Shown: piece after piece, positions 38,621 to 47,135 of the stretch
How positions within the stretch are numbered: position 1 is the first letter of the stretch
Layout: every line of letters starts with the position of its first letter
DNA from: Streptomyces sp. NBC_01571
Lineage (GTDB): Bacteria; Actinomycetota; Actinomycetes; Streptomycetales; Streptomycetaceae
DNA: 64,000 nt
Assembly: GCF_026339875.1 (NCBI RefSeq)
Contig: NZ_JAPEPZ010000001.1
Location: 1,736,001 to 1,800,000 of the forward strand
Direction of reading: 5' to 3'
The notes under the pieces: generated by a model
Told to the model about the DNA's origin: nothing
The model's database searches: none
The model's input: the letters and a program-made list of their open reading frames with translations, nothing else
Position numbers and translations under genes: made by a program

Positions 38621-39555
38621 GGGTGCTCCTCCAGGTACTTGGCGATCTCCTCGCGTTCCCAGGCCCCGTCTGCCACGACGACCCGGTAGCGGCGGGTCAG
38701 GGTGTCCCCGGGGGCGAGTTCCAGTTCGTCGAAGAAGGCGAGCGACGGGGCGACGGCGGCGAACGGCTCGTTACGTACGAACCAGTGGGCCGGGTGGCCG
38801 CCGGACTCCCCGGCGTGGTCGTTCTCGGGGGCGTGCGCGAAGACGAGGGTCGCGTGGCCGTCGGCCCCGTCGTGCTCGCCCGAGTACGCGAGCCAGGGTG
38901 CCCGCCGCCCCATCAGTCCGGGCCCCTCGCCGTCGGGTCCGACGATCCGTCCGTTGCGGAAGGCGCGCGGTCCGCGCCAGAACAGCCCCGTGTAGCCGGC
39001 CATCTCCCGTCCCGCGGTGGTCGGACTGCCGAAGCGCAGCGGTTCGTTCCGCCGATTGGTGACCGCCGTGGTCCAGGTGAGCGCCCAGGAGCCCGACCCG
39101 GGGTCGAGGTCGTGCACCTCGACCCGGCGCTCCTCCTCGGCCCACAGGTCACCGTCGTGCGGATGCCAGGTGAGGCGCTCGGCGATGACCGCACGGTGAC
39201 CGTCGGACCCGACCTCGTCGAAGCCCGCGTGCGCCATCGACCCGACCCGTTCGGGGAGTGCGAGGTATCCGCGCCCGTGGACATAGGTGTTGCCGCCCCA
39301 CAGGTTCTGGCCGGACAGGTGGGAGGCCGTCATCTGCAGGCCCTTGTGCCAGCGGTGGTCGTTGGGCCGGTAGTCGGTGACGACGGCGCCCGCCGGCGTC
39401 CTGAGCGGGTGCAGATACGGTTTCGGGGCCTCCCACGCCGCCTCGGCACGGTAGACGTAGCTCAGCAGCTCGACCCCGGTGCCGGCGTCGGCGATCGTGA
39501 CGCGGTCGCCGTGCGCGTGGACGATCCGCAGGCCGTCCCGTGCGGACGGGGTCAT
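38614..39555 (-). CDS. PmoA-like (DUF6807) protein
   Basis: A 313-residue protein of the DUF6807 family, misnamed methane-oxygenase PmoA in databases and structurally like galactose mutarotases. Family segments: PYLHPLRTPAGAVVTDYRPNDHRWHKGLQMTASHLSGQNLWGG and RNEPLRFGSPTTAGREMAGYTGLFWRGP. Such genes are usually embedded in carbohydrate operons with a Gfo/Idh/MocA oxidoreductase, as here. Its ATG overlaps the oxidoreductase stop (ATGA). Confidence 0.85.
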   Translation of the reverse strand: MTPSARDGLRIVHAHGDRVTIADAGTGVELLSYVYRAEAAWEAPKPYLHPLRTPAGAVVTDYRPNDHRWHKGLQMTASHLSGQNLWGGNTYVHGRGYLALPERVGSMAHAGFDEVGSDGHRAVIAERLTWHPHDGDLWAEEERRVEVHDLDPGSGSWALTWTTAVTNRRNEPLRFGSPTTAGREMAGYTGLFWRGPRAFRNGRIVGPDGEGPGLMGRRAPWLAYSGEHDGADGHATLVFAHAPENDHAGESGGHPAHWFVRNEPFAAVAPSLAFFDELELAPGDTLTRRYRVVVADGAWEREEIAKYLEEHPW

Positions 39556-40808
39556 GCCGTCACCTCCTGGCTCGCGCCGGGCACGGACGGCCCGGTGGAC
39601 GGCCCGGCCGCCACCGCGGCGGGCGGCGCCCAGCCGGGGGCGCCGCCGTGCAGCGCCGTGTAGTACGGATCGCCGGGGCCGACCTCGCCCGCGCGGACGG
39701 TGGTGTCCGTGAACGCCGACTTGTAGAGCGCGGTGATCAGCTCCAGGCCGGCGCGTCCGTCGGCGCCGCTGCTGCGCGGCCGCTCGGCCGCGCGCATGCT
39801 CGCGACCAGGTCCCGCAGCTGGGCGAGATGCGAACTCGGCACGTCCGCCCCGAAGTTCCGCCACACCGCCACGTCGTCCCGCGGCACGTCCGGTGCCGGG
39901 GTGATGCGCCAGTCGGCGTTGCCGTGCCCGTACAGATGGGTGAGTTCGACGGTGGCGCGCTCGCAGTCGATGCGGATGCGGCTCACTTCGTCCGGGCTCA
40001 GGACGCTGTTGACGACGGTGGCCAGCGCCCCGCTCCCGAAACGGACCAGGGCGGTCGAGACGTCCTCGGTCTCCACGTCGTGCACCAGGCGGCCGGCCAT
40101 CGCCCGCACCTCGCTCCACGGCCCCATGAGATCGAGCAGCAGGTCCATCTGATGGATACCGTGTCCCATCGCGGGGCCGCCGCCCTCCGTCTCCCAGCGG
40201 CCGCGCCAGGGCACCGCGTAGTAGTCGGCGTCGCGGTACCACGTGGTCTGGCAGTGCGCGACGAGCGGGCGGCCCATGGCCCGCTCGCCGAGCAGCCGCT
40301 TCACGTGCCGAGCGCCGGAGCCGAACCGGTGCTGGAAGACCACGGCCGCGTACGGGCCGCCGTCCTGGCCCTCCTCCGCCTCGACGGCGTCGAAGTCGGC
40401 CAGGGTGAGCACCGGCGGCTTCTCGCACCAGACCCAGGCTCCGGCGCGCAGCGCGGCGACGGTCTGGCCGCGGTGCAGGGTCGGCGGGGTACAGACGGCG
40501 ACCAGGTCGGGCCGCTGCTCGGCGAGCATCCGGTCCGGATCGGTGTACGCGTGCGGGATACCGGCCTCGGCACAGAACTCGCGGACGGTGTCCTCGGCGA
40601 TGTCGGCCGCGGCCACGATCTCCGTCTCGCCCTCCTCGGCGAGCCGGGCCAGCGCGGGCACATGGCTCCCGCGCGCGATGGCGCCCGTACCGATGACCGC
40701 GACCCTGATGCGGCGGCCGTCGAACGGGGTCGCGGGACGGCTCGGGGAGGTCCCGGGCCCGTTCGAGGAGGTCTCGGGGCCGGCGGTCGCGTGGCGGGAT
40801 GTGCTCAT
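39552..40808 (-). CDS. Gfo/Idh/MocA family oxidoreductase
   Basis: An NAD(P)-dependent sugar oxidoreductase, 418 residues. The Rossmann motif RVAVIGTGAIARGSHVPAL is near residue 35, the EKP motif appears as WCEKPPVLTL (near 125), and GHGIHQMDLLLDLMG matches the catalytic histidine region. The first gene of a three-gene operon (oxidoreductase, PmoA-like, cupin) with overlapping stops and starts. ATG 40808 is the first start inside the promoter gap; the longer frame crosses the operator. Confidence 0.9.
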   Translation of the reverse strand: MSTSRHATAGPETSSNGPGTSPSRPATPFDGRRIRVAVIGTGAIARGSHVPALARLAEEGETEIVAAADIAEDTVREFCAEAGIPHAYTDPDRMLAEQRPDLVAVCTPPTLHRGQTVAALRAGAWVWCEKPPVLTLADFDAVEAEEGQDGGPYAAVVFQHRFGSGARHVKRLLGERAMGRPLVAHCQTTWYRDADYYAVPWRGRWETEGGGPAMGHGIHQMDLLLDLMGPWSEVRAMAGRLVHDVETEDVSTALVRFGSGALATVVNSVLSPDEVSRIRIDCERATVELTHLYGHGNADWRITPAPDVPRDDVAVWRNFGADVPSSHLAQLRDLVASMRAAERPRSSGADGRAGLELITALYKSAFTDTTVRAGEVGPGDPYYTALHGGAPGWAPPAAVAAGPSTGPSVPGASQEVTA

Positions 40809-40885
40809 GTACCTGATCAGCGCTCCATCGGACGTGCCGTCGGACGATGGCCAGCGCGTGTGTCCCCCGAGGCGGAACCGGCGAC

Positions 40886-40899
40886 AGCAAGCGCTTTCC
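40886..40899. promoter_or_regulatory. LacI-type operator upstream of the sugar operon
   Basis: The sequence GCAAGCGCTTTCCC contains the AAGCGCTT core (40889-40896) typical of LacI-family operators and lies about 80 bp upstream of the oxidoreductase start. No LacI gene is in the window, so the regulator would act in trans. Confidence 0.6.
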
Positions 40900-41162
40900 C
40901 CTGCAAGGAAACGTAGGCGGCGACGCGGCGACCGGTCAACACCGCGGGCCGCCGGGACCACCGAGGCCACCGCCCGCACGGGACGCGCCCACGTTCGTAC
41001 GGCCAATCGAACAGTTCCTCTAGTAAAGGCAAACCCCCGTGGCCGGACAGCCTCGACGGGGCGCTACGCTGCCTCCAACACCCGTGATCGCCGCGCACCG
41101 CGAACCTCCACACGGCGTGCCCGCCGGCCCGTCCTCGATCAGCGCTTGGACCACCTCACTTC

Positions 41163-42038
41163 ATGTCTTGGTTTGAATCCCTCATCCTCGGACTCGTCCA
41201 GGGGCTGACCGAGTTCCTCCCCGTCTCCTCCAGCGCGCATCTACGCCTGACCGCGGCGTTCTCCGGCTGGCACGACCCGGGAGCGGCCTTCACCGCGATC
41301 ACGCAGCTCGGCACGGAGGCCGCGGTACTGATCTACTTCCGCAAGGACGTGGGCCGGATCCTCGCGGCATGGTTCCGCTCGCTCACGAGCAAGGCCATGC
41401 GGGAGAACCATGACGCCCAGATGGGCTGGCTCGTCATCGTCGGCTCCATACCGATCGGCGTGCTCGGGGTGACGCTCAAGGACCAGATCGAGGGTCCGTT
41501 CCGCGATCTGCGGGTCACCGCGACCATGCTGATCGTGATGGGCGTGGTCATCGGTGTCGCCGACCGCCTCGCGGCACGCGACGAGTCGGGCGGCAAGCAC
41601 CGTGCCCCCAAGCAGCGCAAGACCATCGAGAACCTGAACACCAAGGACGGCCTGCTCTTCGGGCTCTGCCAGGCGATGGCCCTGGTCCCCGGTGTCTCCC
41701 GGTCCGGCGCGACCATCAGCGGCGGCCTCTTCATGGGCTACACCCGCGAGGCGGCGGCCCGTTACTCCTTCCTCCTCGCCATGCCGGCCGTGCTCGCCTC
41801 GGGAACCTTCGAGGTGAAGGACGCCACCGAGAGCGGTCACGTCTCCTGGGGGCCGACCATCTTCGCGACGGTCATCGCGTTCGTGGTCGGGTACGCCGTG
41901 ATCGCGTGGTTCATGAAGTTCATCTCCCACAAGAGCTTCATGCCGTTCGTGATCTACCGAATCCTGCTCGGAATCCTGCTGTTCGTGCTGGTGGGAGCAG
42001 GTGTCCTGAGCCCGCACGCGGGCGAATCCGGCGGCTGA
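41163..42038 (+). CDS. uppP: undecaprenyl-diphosphatase
   Basis: Dephosphorylates undecaprenyl diphosphate to recycle the lipid carrier for peptidoglycan and other polymers; also gives bacitracin resistance. The 291-residue product shows the catalytic motifs LVQGLTEFLPVSSSAHLRL (about residues 13-31) and PGVSRSGATISGGLFMG (about 178-194) and about seven to eight hydrophobic helices. ATG 41163 is the start of the family core. Confidence 0.95.
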   Translation: MSWFESLILGLVQGLTEFLPVSSSAHLRLTAAFSGWHDPGAAFTAITQLGTEAAVLIYFRKDVGRILAAWFRSLTSKAMRENHDAQMGWLVIVGSIPIGVLGVTLKDQIEGPFRDLRVTATMLIVMGVVIGVADRLAARDESGGKHRAPKQRKTIENLNTKDGLLFGLCQAMALVPGVSRSGATISGGLFMGYTREAAARYSFLLAMPAVLASGTFEVKDATESGHVSWGPTIFATVIAFVVGYAVIAWFMKFISHKSFMPFVIYRILLGILLFVLVGAGVLSPHAGESGG

Positions 42039-42195
42039 ACCAGGGCCGCACAGGTAGCGCTGTCGAGCATTTCCTAGCGCCTGATTGCAGCACCACGCCA
42101 TGATCATCTCCCACTTGTCTCCCACTCATCTCCCACCGGGGAGGCGGGATACGCCCCACTAGGGCGTGTGCGTCCGCAAAGTAGGGGATGACGCA

Positions 42196-42225
42196 GAAGG
42201 GCCCGCACGTCCGTGTGGGCCCTTC
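42196..42225. terminator. strong hairpin terminator
   Basis: GAAGGGCCCGCAC, a 4-base loop GTCC, then GTGTGGGCCCTTC: a 13-bp stem with one mismatch, between uppP and the convergent MazG-like pseudogene. It marks the left edge of the disturbed region. Confidence 0.8.
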
Positions 42226-42267
42226 CGTACGGAGGGTGGAGCGGGTCAGCTGGGGTTCATGTCCGGC

Positions 42268-42840
42268 CTAGGCCGCGACCCTCGCCACGAGGAAACGCAG
42301 CCGCTCATCCACCGTGTCCCAGGCATCGCCGGTGAGGTCGTCCAGTGCGGCGGCGGCAGTGAGGATGAGCTGGCCGAGGCGCGCCTCCACGTCCTCCCAA
42401 GTGTGCGTGATCTCAGCCACCTCACCGCGCGGGCCGGTGCCCAGCGCGCCGTACACGGCGGTGGCGATGGCGCCCATGTCGCCGCTGATCGCGAGGACCT
42501 AGAGGAACCGGGTGTCCCCGGCCGCCGTGATCTCCTCCTCCACGCGGCCCTGGAGCTGCGGCTCCACCACGGTCGCGCCATCCCCGCTCACGGTGTCCAG
42601 GGCGACCATGGCCGTCACGATGACGTCCGCGAGTTCCTTCGCCACGTCCCCCAGTCGTGGGACGCACCCTTGCGCGGGTTGGCGCCGAGCGCCCCGTGAA
42701 GGGGCCTCCGCGACCTCCCCCAGTTCCTCAGAAATCTTGAGCACGCGCAGGAGCCGCGCGTCCTGCACCGACGTCGGGGCCGCGTCCGCGTCGAGCCACT
42801 TCCGCAGCCGCGTCACGTGGTCCCAGGTGTCAACCTTCAT
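42268..42840 (-). pseudogene. MazG-like nucleotide pyrophosphohydrolase, disrupted
   Basis: The frame opens MKVDTWDHVTRLRKWLDAD and ISEELGEVAEA, typical of actinobacterial MazG-like proteins. It then reads nonsense for about 19 codons and recovers at GDVAKELADVIVTAMVALDTVSGDGATV. In the other frame the nonsense stretch reads GALGANPRKGASHDWG, exactly the expected family motif, so one base was gained near 42701-42704 and one lost near 42648-42652. An in-frame TAG at 42499-42501 follows; beyond it the frame continues for about 75 codons to a TAG at 42268. A good ribosome-binding site (GAGGAGG) still precedes ATG 42840. Confidence 0.8.
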
Positions 42841-42872
42841 GCCGTCCTCCTCGGGTGGATTCTGCAGCGGGG

Positions 42873-43451
42873 TCAGAACAGCTCCAGCGCCGCGGCTTCC
42901 ACGGCGGCCGGGTCGGTCACGTCCAGCGGCGCCCTGGCGTTGAGCGCCAGGGCGACCGTCAGGGCGGAGTGGTCGGTGAGCCGGTCCTCGTCGGTCCGCG
43001 GCTCGTGCACGTACCGGCAGTCGGCCAGGCACCCGGCGAGGGGGCCGGAGACGTGGGCGAGGGTGGCGGAGACGCCGTCGCCGGAGCCGTTGACCACCAG
43101 GACGGCGGCCTCGTCGAAGCCGCTGGGGTGGAAGGCGGAGGCGGCGTGCGCGAGGTGGTGCTCGACCAGGGTGACCTGCCGGGTCCGGTGGTGGCCGAAC
43201 AGGGCGGGCGCGAGGAGTTCGGCGATCAGCTCGGCGTCCGCGCAGATGTCGCTCGGCGTAGGCCAGGCCGGGTTGAAGGCGATGGCGATCTCGTCAACGT
43301 CGGCCAGGGTGATGCTGGCCTCGGACAGGCAGTAGGCCGCGGCCACCGCGCAGGAGCGGGAGTCCTTGTGGTGCTTGCGGCGGGAGAAGCGCTCCTCCTC
43401 GGCGAAGACGACCACCTTCCCGTCGATGACCAGGCAGGCGGAGGGGTGGAA
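42873..43451 (-). pseudogene. truncated NodU/CmcH-type carbamoyltransferase fused to a foreign tail
   Basis: From about 43451 to 43040 the minus strand encodes the N-terminal half of a carbamoyltransferase: FHPSACLVIDGKVVVFAEEERFSRRKHHKD, HHLAHAASAFHPSGFDEAAVLVVNG and GDGVSATL. The expected opening residues and start are absent. After about 43040 the frame passes without a stop into an unrelated tail of about 55 residues ending EAAALELF, 33 bp before the MazG-like start; that tail probably belonged to the gene formerly upstream of it. The C-terminal Sua5-like and carbamoyl-transfer parts are missing, so it should be inactive. Confidence 0.7.
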
Positions 43452-43789
43452 GCAAAGGGGGAGGAGGGGGCGACGGTACGGGCCGATTCGGCTGGTGCCC
43501 GTCGTCCCCGATCGGCGACCGGTGTTTCCCCTCCACGATCCCTGCCACAGCAGCCTCCTCAAGGCCTGGGTTCTCCACTGCAGAAGCGGAGGCCCGCGAT
43601 GCACGAGGGCGCACATGCGCCTGTACGCCTGTAGGCCTGCTGCATACAACCCAGCGACTGGGTCGCTCGTCAGCCTTCGAGCGGGCGGCCCTGTGCTGCC
43701 CGCAGGCAGGCCAGACCGGAGATCCGCGTGCGGCCAAGTGGCAGTTCGTCTTCGGTGTCGGGAGCGTGACGGGCATGGACCACACACCG

Positions 43790-44079
43790 CTGGTCTGGGA
43801 GGCGATGCCGATCGTGGTCCGCGAGGGAGAGCGACGCCGGCGCAGCGGATGTCGACGGACACCGACGGCCGTCAGCACGGTGTCCGAAGCCCGCGCCGCC
43901 CACTCGGCGATCTCGTCCGTGCTCCTCGCTCCCGACACGGCCGCGCAGGCACAAACGAGGAGGATCGCGGTCAGCGAGTACCAGCGGCCCCGTCTTGCGC
44001 GCGGGTCGGGCACCCAGTCCAGGAAAGGCCGCAGGTCAGCGACTTGACCGATGTCCAGCGGACCCAGCTGCACCAACAC
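43790..44079 (-). pseudogene. ISAs1-type transposase, N-terminal fragment
   Basis: The first 95 codons match the N-terminal domain of ISAs1-family transposases: FLDWVPDPRARRGRWYSLTAILLVCACAAVSGARSTDEIAEWAARA, then RRHPLRRRRSPSRTTI. The catalytic DDE region is absent, and the frame continues into unrelated sequence. A remnant of an insertion event older than the intact element beside it. Confidence 0.72.
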
Positions 44080-44105
44080 CGGCGGGAGGGGAGAAGATAC
44101 AGCGG

Positions 44106-44169
44106 CAGGCAGGGGCTACCTCATGATCGTTGAGCTTCGACAACCCAATGATCACGAAGCCCGTGCCTG
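44106..44169. repeat. imperfect inverted repeat beside the ISAs1 fragment
   Basis: The arm 44106-44139 (starting CAGGCAGGGGCTACCTCATG) and the reverse complement of 44140-44169 (starting CAGGCACGGGCTTCGTGATC) are clearly related. The left arm sits just upstream of the truncated ISAs1 transposase start, where its terminal repeat should be; the right arm faces it head to head. They may be abutted ends of two copies. Confidence 0.5.
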
Positions 44170-44236
44170 CTCTGCTCTGCACCCCAACCGGTCACGGCGC
44201 GACCAACCGCCCAACTCCGGAACTCGCCCAAGCCCT

Positions 44237-45985
44237 GGGGCCTGCCGATCAATAACTCTTCGGTTTTCGTGGGCTGTTGGGTCGTAGGATGCGGGGGTGT
44301 CGGAGGGGACGAAGGCAGAGCTGGTGGACGTGTTGGGGCTGTTGTTGCCGCATCTCGATGAGCGGCAGCAGCGCCTGACGCTGGGCGCCGCGGCCCGCGT
44401 TCTGGGCCACGGCGGGATCCGCATGGTGGCCGGAGCGGCTGGGGTGGCGGAGTCCACGGTGTCGCGCGGGAAGCGGGAGCTGGAGCACGCGGAGGAGCCC
44501 GCTGGCCGGGTCCGGGCACCGGGCGCGGGTCGGAAGCCCTTGCGGGAGGCCGATCCGGGGCTGGTGCCCGCGTTGCTGGCGCTGGTCGAGCCGGACCAGC
44601 GCGGCGACCCGGAATCTCCGCTGCTGTGGACGGTGAAGTCCACCCGGAATCTGGCGGCCGAGCTGACGCGCCGGGGGCACCGGGTCGCTTCGGACACGGT
44701 GGCCGCGCTGTTGAAGGCGGAGGGCTTCTCCCTGCAGGGCACCTCGAGGACCACCGAGGGGGCCCGGCATCCGGACCGGGACGCCCAGTTCCGCTACATC
44801 AACGACCAGGTCACGGCGTACCTCGCCGATGGGCAGCCGGTCATCAGCGTGGATGCCAAGAAGAAGGAGACGCTGGGCAACTACGCGGTCATCGGACGCG
44901 AGTGGCATCGCGCCGGGCAGCCGGTGCAGGTCCGCGCGCACGACTTCCCCGAGAAGGGTTCCCAGAAAGCGGTGCCGTACGGGATCTACGACATCGGCGC
45001 GGATACCGGCTGGGTGTCGGTGGGCTGCGACGGGGACACCTCTGCCTTCGCGGTGGCCACTTTGCGCCGCTGGTGGAACGGTGAGGGGCGCCGCCGCTAC
45101 CCGCACGCTTCTCGCCTGTTGGTCACCGCCGACGCCGGAGGCTCCAACGGCTACCGCGTGCGTGCCTGGAAGAAGGAACTCGCGGACTTCGCCTACGAGT
45201 TGGGCCTTGATGTGACTGTCTGTCACTTTCCGCCGGGAACATCGAAATGGAACAAAATAGAGCACAGGCTGTTCTCGCAGATCAGCATCAACTGGCGTGG
45301 CAGGCCCCTGACCAGCCACGAAGTCGTCGTCAGCACCATCGGAGCGACCACGACACGCAGCGGGCTGTCCGTCCACGCCGAGCTCGACCCCGGCGCCTAC
45401 CCCACCGGCATCACCGTCCCCGACACCGTCATGGAGCGCCTGCCCCTGACGCCGCACGAGTGGCACGGCACGTGGAACTACACGTTGCGCCCCGAACCGC
45501 TCGCTCCCGAACCACCCCCGCCCAGCGCCGAGTTCGGACGCTTCCCCACCGGGGACAAGCTCCCCATCTGGCTGCGGCACCCCAGCCTCACCGGACTCGA
45601 GCCCGCCGCCTTCGACGATCTCGCCGTCCGCTACCGAGCCTGGTGTGCCGAGCACCCGCCGATCTTCCTGCCCGGGAAACGCCCCGACGGCGGCCCCGGC
45701 GCCGGCGGCAGACGGCTCTCCGTCTCCGACCAGCTTGTCGTCTTCCTCCTCAAGAGGCGCTGGTCCATGACGAACGCCGTTCTCGCCGAGGCGACCAGCC
45801 TGGCCAAGAGCAGAATCGGCGCGACCCTCCAGGAGGTCACCCCCGTGCTCACCGCGCTCGGGCACAAGATCCCGGCCGGCGCCATCACCGTGACCACAGC
45901 ACACCAACTCGCCGCGATCGCCGGGCACGACCCCACCCTCCCCTAATCCCCACCAAGATCGACGAGTTATTGATCGGCAGGCCCC
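44237..45985 (+). mobile_element. ISAzo13-type insertion sequence
   Basis: About 1.75 kb bounded by 22-bp perfect terminal inverted repeats, left 44237-44258 and right 45964-45985 (both reading GGGGCCTGCCGATCAATAAC inward). Similarity continues imperfectly for a further 15-16 bp. It encloses one full-length transposase gene. CCC blocks outside both ends (44233-44235, 45987-45989) may extend the repeats or be target sequence, so the exact ends and target duplication are uncertain. It lies at the junction of core chromosome and biosynthetic cluster. Confidence 0.85.
44297..45946 (+). CDS. ISAzo13 family transposase
   Basis: A 549-residue DDE transposase. The N terminus has the family opening LDERQQRLTLGAAARVLGHGGI and a helix-turn-helix. 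The central RNase-H-like core shows ISVDAKKKETLGNY (first Asp), RLLVTADAGGSNGYRVRAWK (second Asp) and PPGTSKWNKIEHRLFSQIS (Glu). A C-terminal segment of about 120 residues carries a second helix-turn-helix-like stretch. No frameshift or stop interrupts it, so it may be active. Confidence 0.9.
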   Translation: MSEGTKAELVDVLGLLLPHLDERQQRLTLGAAARVLGHGGIRMVAGAAGVAESTVSRGKRELEHAEEPAGRVRAPGAGRKPLREADPGLVPALLALVEPDQRGDPESPLLWTVKSTRNLAAELTRRGHRVASDTVAALLKAEGFSLQGTSRTTEGARHPDRDAQFRYINDQVTAYLADGQPVISVDAKKKETLGNYAVIGREWHRAGQPVQVRAHDFPEKGSQKAVPYGIYDIGADTGWVSVGCDGDTSAFAVATLRRWWNGEGRRRYPHASRLLVTADAGGSNGYRVRAWKKELADFAYELGLDVTVCHFPPGTSKWNKIEHRLFSQISINWRGRPLTSHEVVVSTIGATTTRSGLSVHAELDPGAYPTGITVPDTVMERLPLTPHEWHGTWNYTLRPEPLAPEPPPPSAEFGRFPTGDKLPIWLRHPSLTGLEPAAFDDLAVRYRAWCAEHPPIFLPGKRPDGGPGAGGRRLSVSDQLVVFLLKRRWSMTNAVLAEATSLAKSRIGATLQEVTPVLTALGHKIPAGAITVTTAHQLAAIAGHDPTLP

Positions 45986-46085
45986 TGGGGAGAGACCGGG
46001 CAGTGCCCGCAGGAAGGGAAACCGAGATCCTCAGTCTTGCAACTTCGGAAGGCGAAGGCGGATGACGGCCGAAACGGGAAACTCG

Positions 46086-46931
46086 TCAACCGGCGCGCTC
46101 GGCGAGCAGGGTGTGCGGGTTACTGGATTCGTACCAGCCGAGGAATGGAGGACAGACGTCGTAGCCCAGCAGACGCTGCAACTCTTCGGGGTACTCGCGG
46201 ACCACGTCCATCGGCACCGCCAGATACTGATTCTCCTCCTGTCGCATGTTCCCGGCGATATACGACAGGGTCAGCCCGGTACGCGGCTCGGTGGACGCAT
46301 TACACCCGCCACCGTGATAGAGGCCACCGAACCAGATCATCGCGGATCCGGCCGGCATCTCGGCCGGCACCGCCTCGTCGCGCTGCGGTGCCCGCTCGTC
46401 GTCCCAGCGGTGACTTCCCGGGATCGTCATGGTCGCGCCGTTCTCCGCAGTGAAATCGGTCATCGCAACCATGACCTGGACCCGGGTGGTGGGCGCGGGG
46501 TAGGGCCGTAGGTGAGAGGTATCGTCGCGGTGCAGCCACTGCGCACCCTCGTCGGGCCAGATCTGGATCACCTGGGTTGCGCTGACCTGGATGTTGGGTG
46601 AGATGTTCACCTGCTGACCGCTGAACCACACCGGCACGGGCTGCTGAATGAGCCGGCGGGCGGCACCGAGGAACAACGGATGCAGCGCAACGGCGGCCAT
46701 GTGCCGACTACGGGCGAACAGCGAGGACATCCGTTTGGTCTTGTGGCCGGAGAAATCATTGTCGCCGTAGCCGAACTTCTCCAGCGCGGGACCCAGGTCG
46801 GCCCAGAGGGCCTGTCGGGTGTCGGGGTCCAGGAACTCCTCCACGACGACTGCACCATCCTGTTCGAGGAGATTGCAGACTCGGTCGAGATCGGCGTCGG
46901 AGCGGACCGTGACGAGGTTTTTGTCGGTCAT
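46086..46931 (-). CDS. phytanoyl-CoA dioxygenase (PhyH) family oxygenase
   Basis: A Fe(II)/2-oxoglutarate-dependent oxygenase, 281 residues, the last gene of a six-gene leftward operon. The iron-binding HxD is in WLHRDDTSHL, the distal histidine in GGLYHGGGCN and the 2-oxoglutarate arginine in PRTGLTLSY. PhyH-type oxygenases in clusters hydroxylate or cyclise late intermediates; in kirromycin-type pathways such non-P450 oxygenation is known among tailoring steps. ATG 46931 has GGAGG eight bases upstream. Confidence 0.9.
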   Translation of the reverse strand: MTDKNLVTVRSDADLDRVCNLLEQDGAVVVEEFLDPDTRQALWADLGPALEKFGYGDNDFSGHKTKRMSSLFARSRHMAAVALHPLFLGAARRLIQQPVPVWFSGQQVNISPNIQVSATQVIQIWPDEGAQWLHRDDTSHLRPYPAPTTRVQVMVAMTDFTAENGATMTIPGSHRWDDERAPQRDEAVPAEMPAGSAMIWFGGLYHGGGCNASTEPRTGLTLSYIAGNMRQEENQYLAVPMDVVREYPEELQRLLGYDVCPPFLGWYESSNPHTLLAERAG

Positions 46932-46959
46932 TTGTTTCCCCTCCATGAAGGCGTGCGGT

Positions 46960-47103
46960 TCAGGACGCGATGTCCTTGAGGCTCTGGGCGCGCTCGGTGC
47001 TCTCCCAGTTCAGGTCCGGCTGCTCCCGGCCGAAGTCCCCGTACGTCGCGGTCTGCTGGTAGATCGGGCGCAGCAGCTCTAGGTCGCGGTCGCGTACGGG
47101 CAC
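46960..47103 (-). CDS. 47-residue peptide resembling the C terminus of SAM synthetase (MetK)
   Basis: A short gene below usual prediction size. The translated product, [20 protein letters not shown] followed by [20 protein letters not shown], aligns with the last ~45 residues of methionine adenosyltransferase (RDLDLLRPIYxxTAxYGHFGREx...WExTDR). GTG 47103 is preceded by GAGGAG at good spacing. It sits in the operon between ccr (32 bp upstream) and the dioxygenase (28 bp downstream). All catalytic parts of MetK are missing. Either a decayed relic that kept a ribosome-binding site or a true mini-protein; the reading frame is intact. Confidence 0.6.
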   Translation of the reverse strand: MPVRDRDLELLRPIYQQTATYGDFGREQPDLNWESTERAQSLKDIAS

Positions 47104-47135
47104 GTGGTGTCTCCTCGTTCAGCGGGGATGGCCGG

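Noticed and set aside
42855..43634. Plus-strand frame opposite the carbamoyltransferase fragment
   Set aside because: Glycine/valine-rich antisense shadow; the minus strand carries recognisable family motifs.
43452..43789. Possible coding sequence between the ISAs1 and carbamoyltransferase fragments
   Set aside because: Frames are open but mosaic, with no family similarity and no initiation signal; treated as scar sequence.
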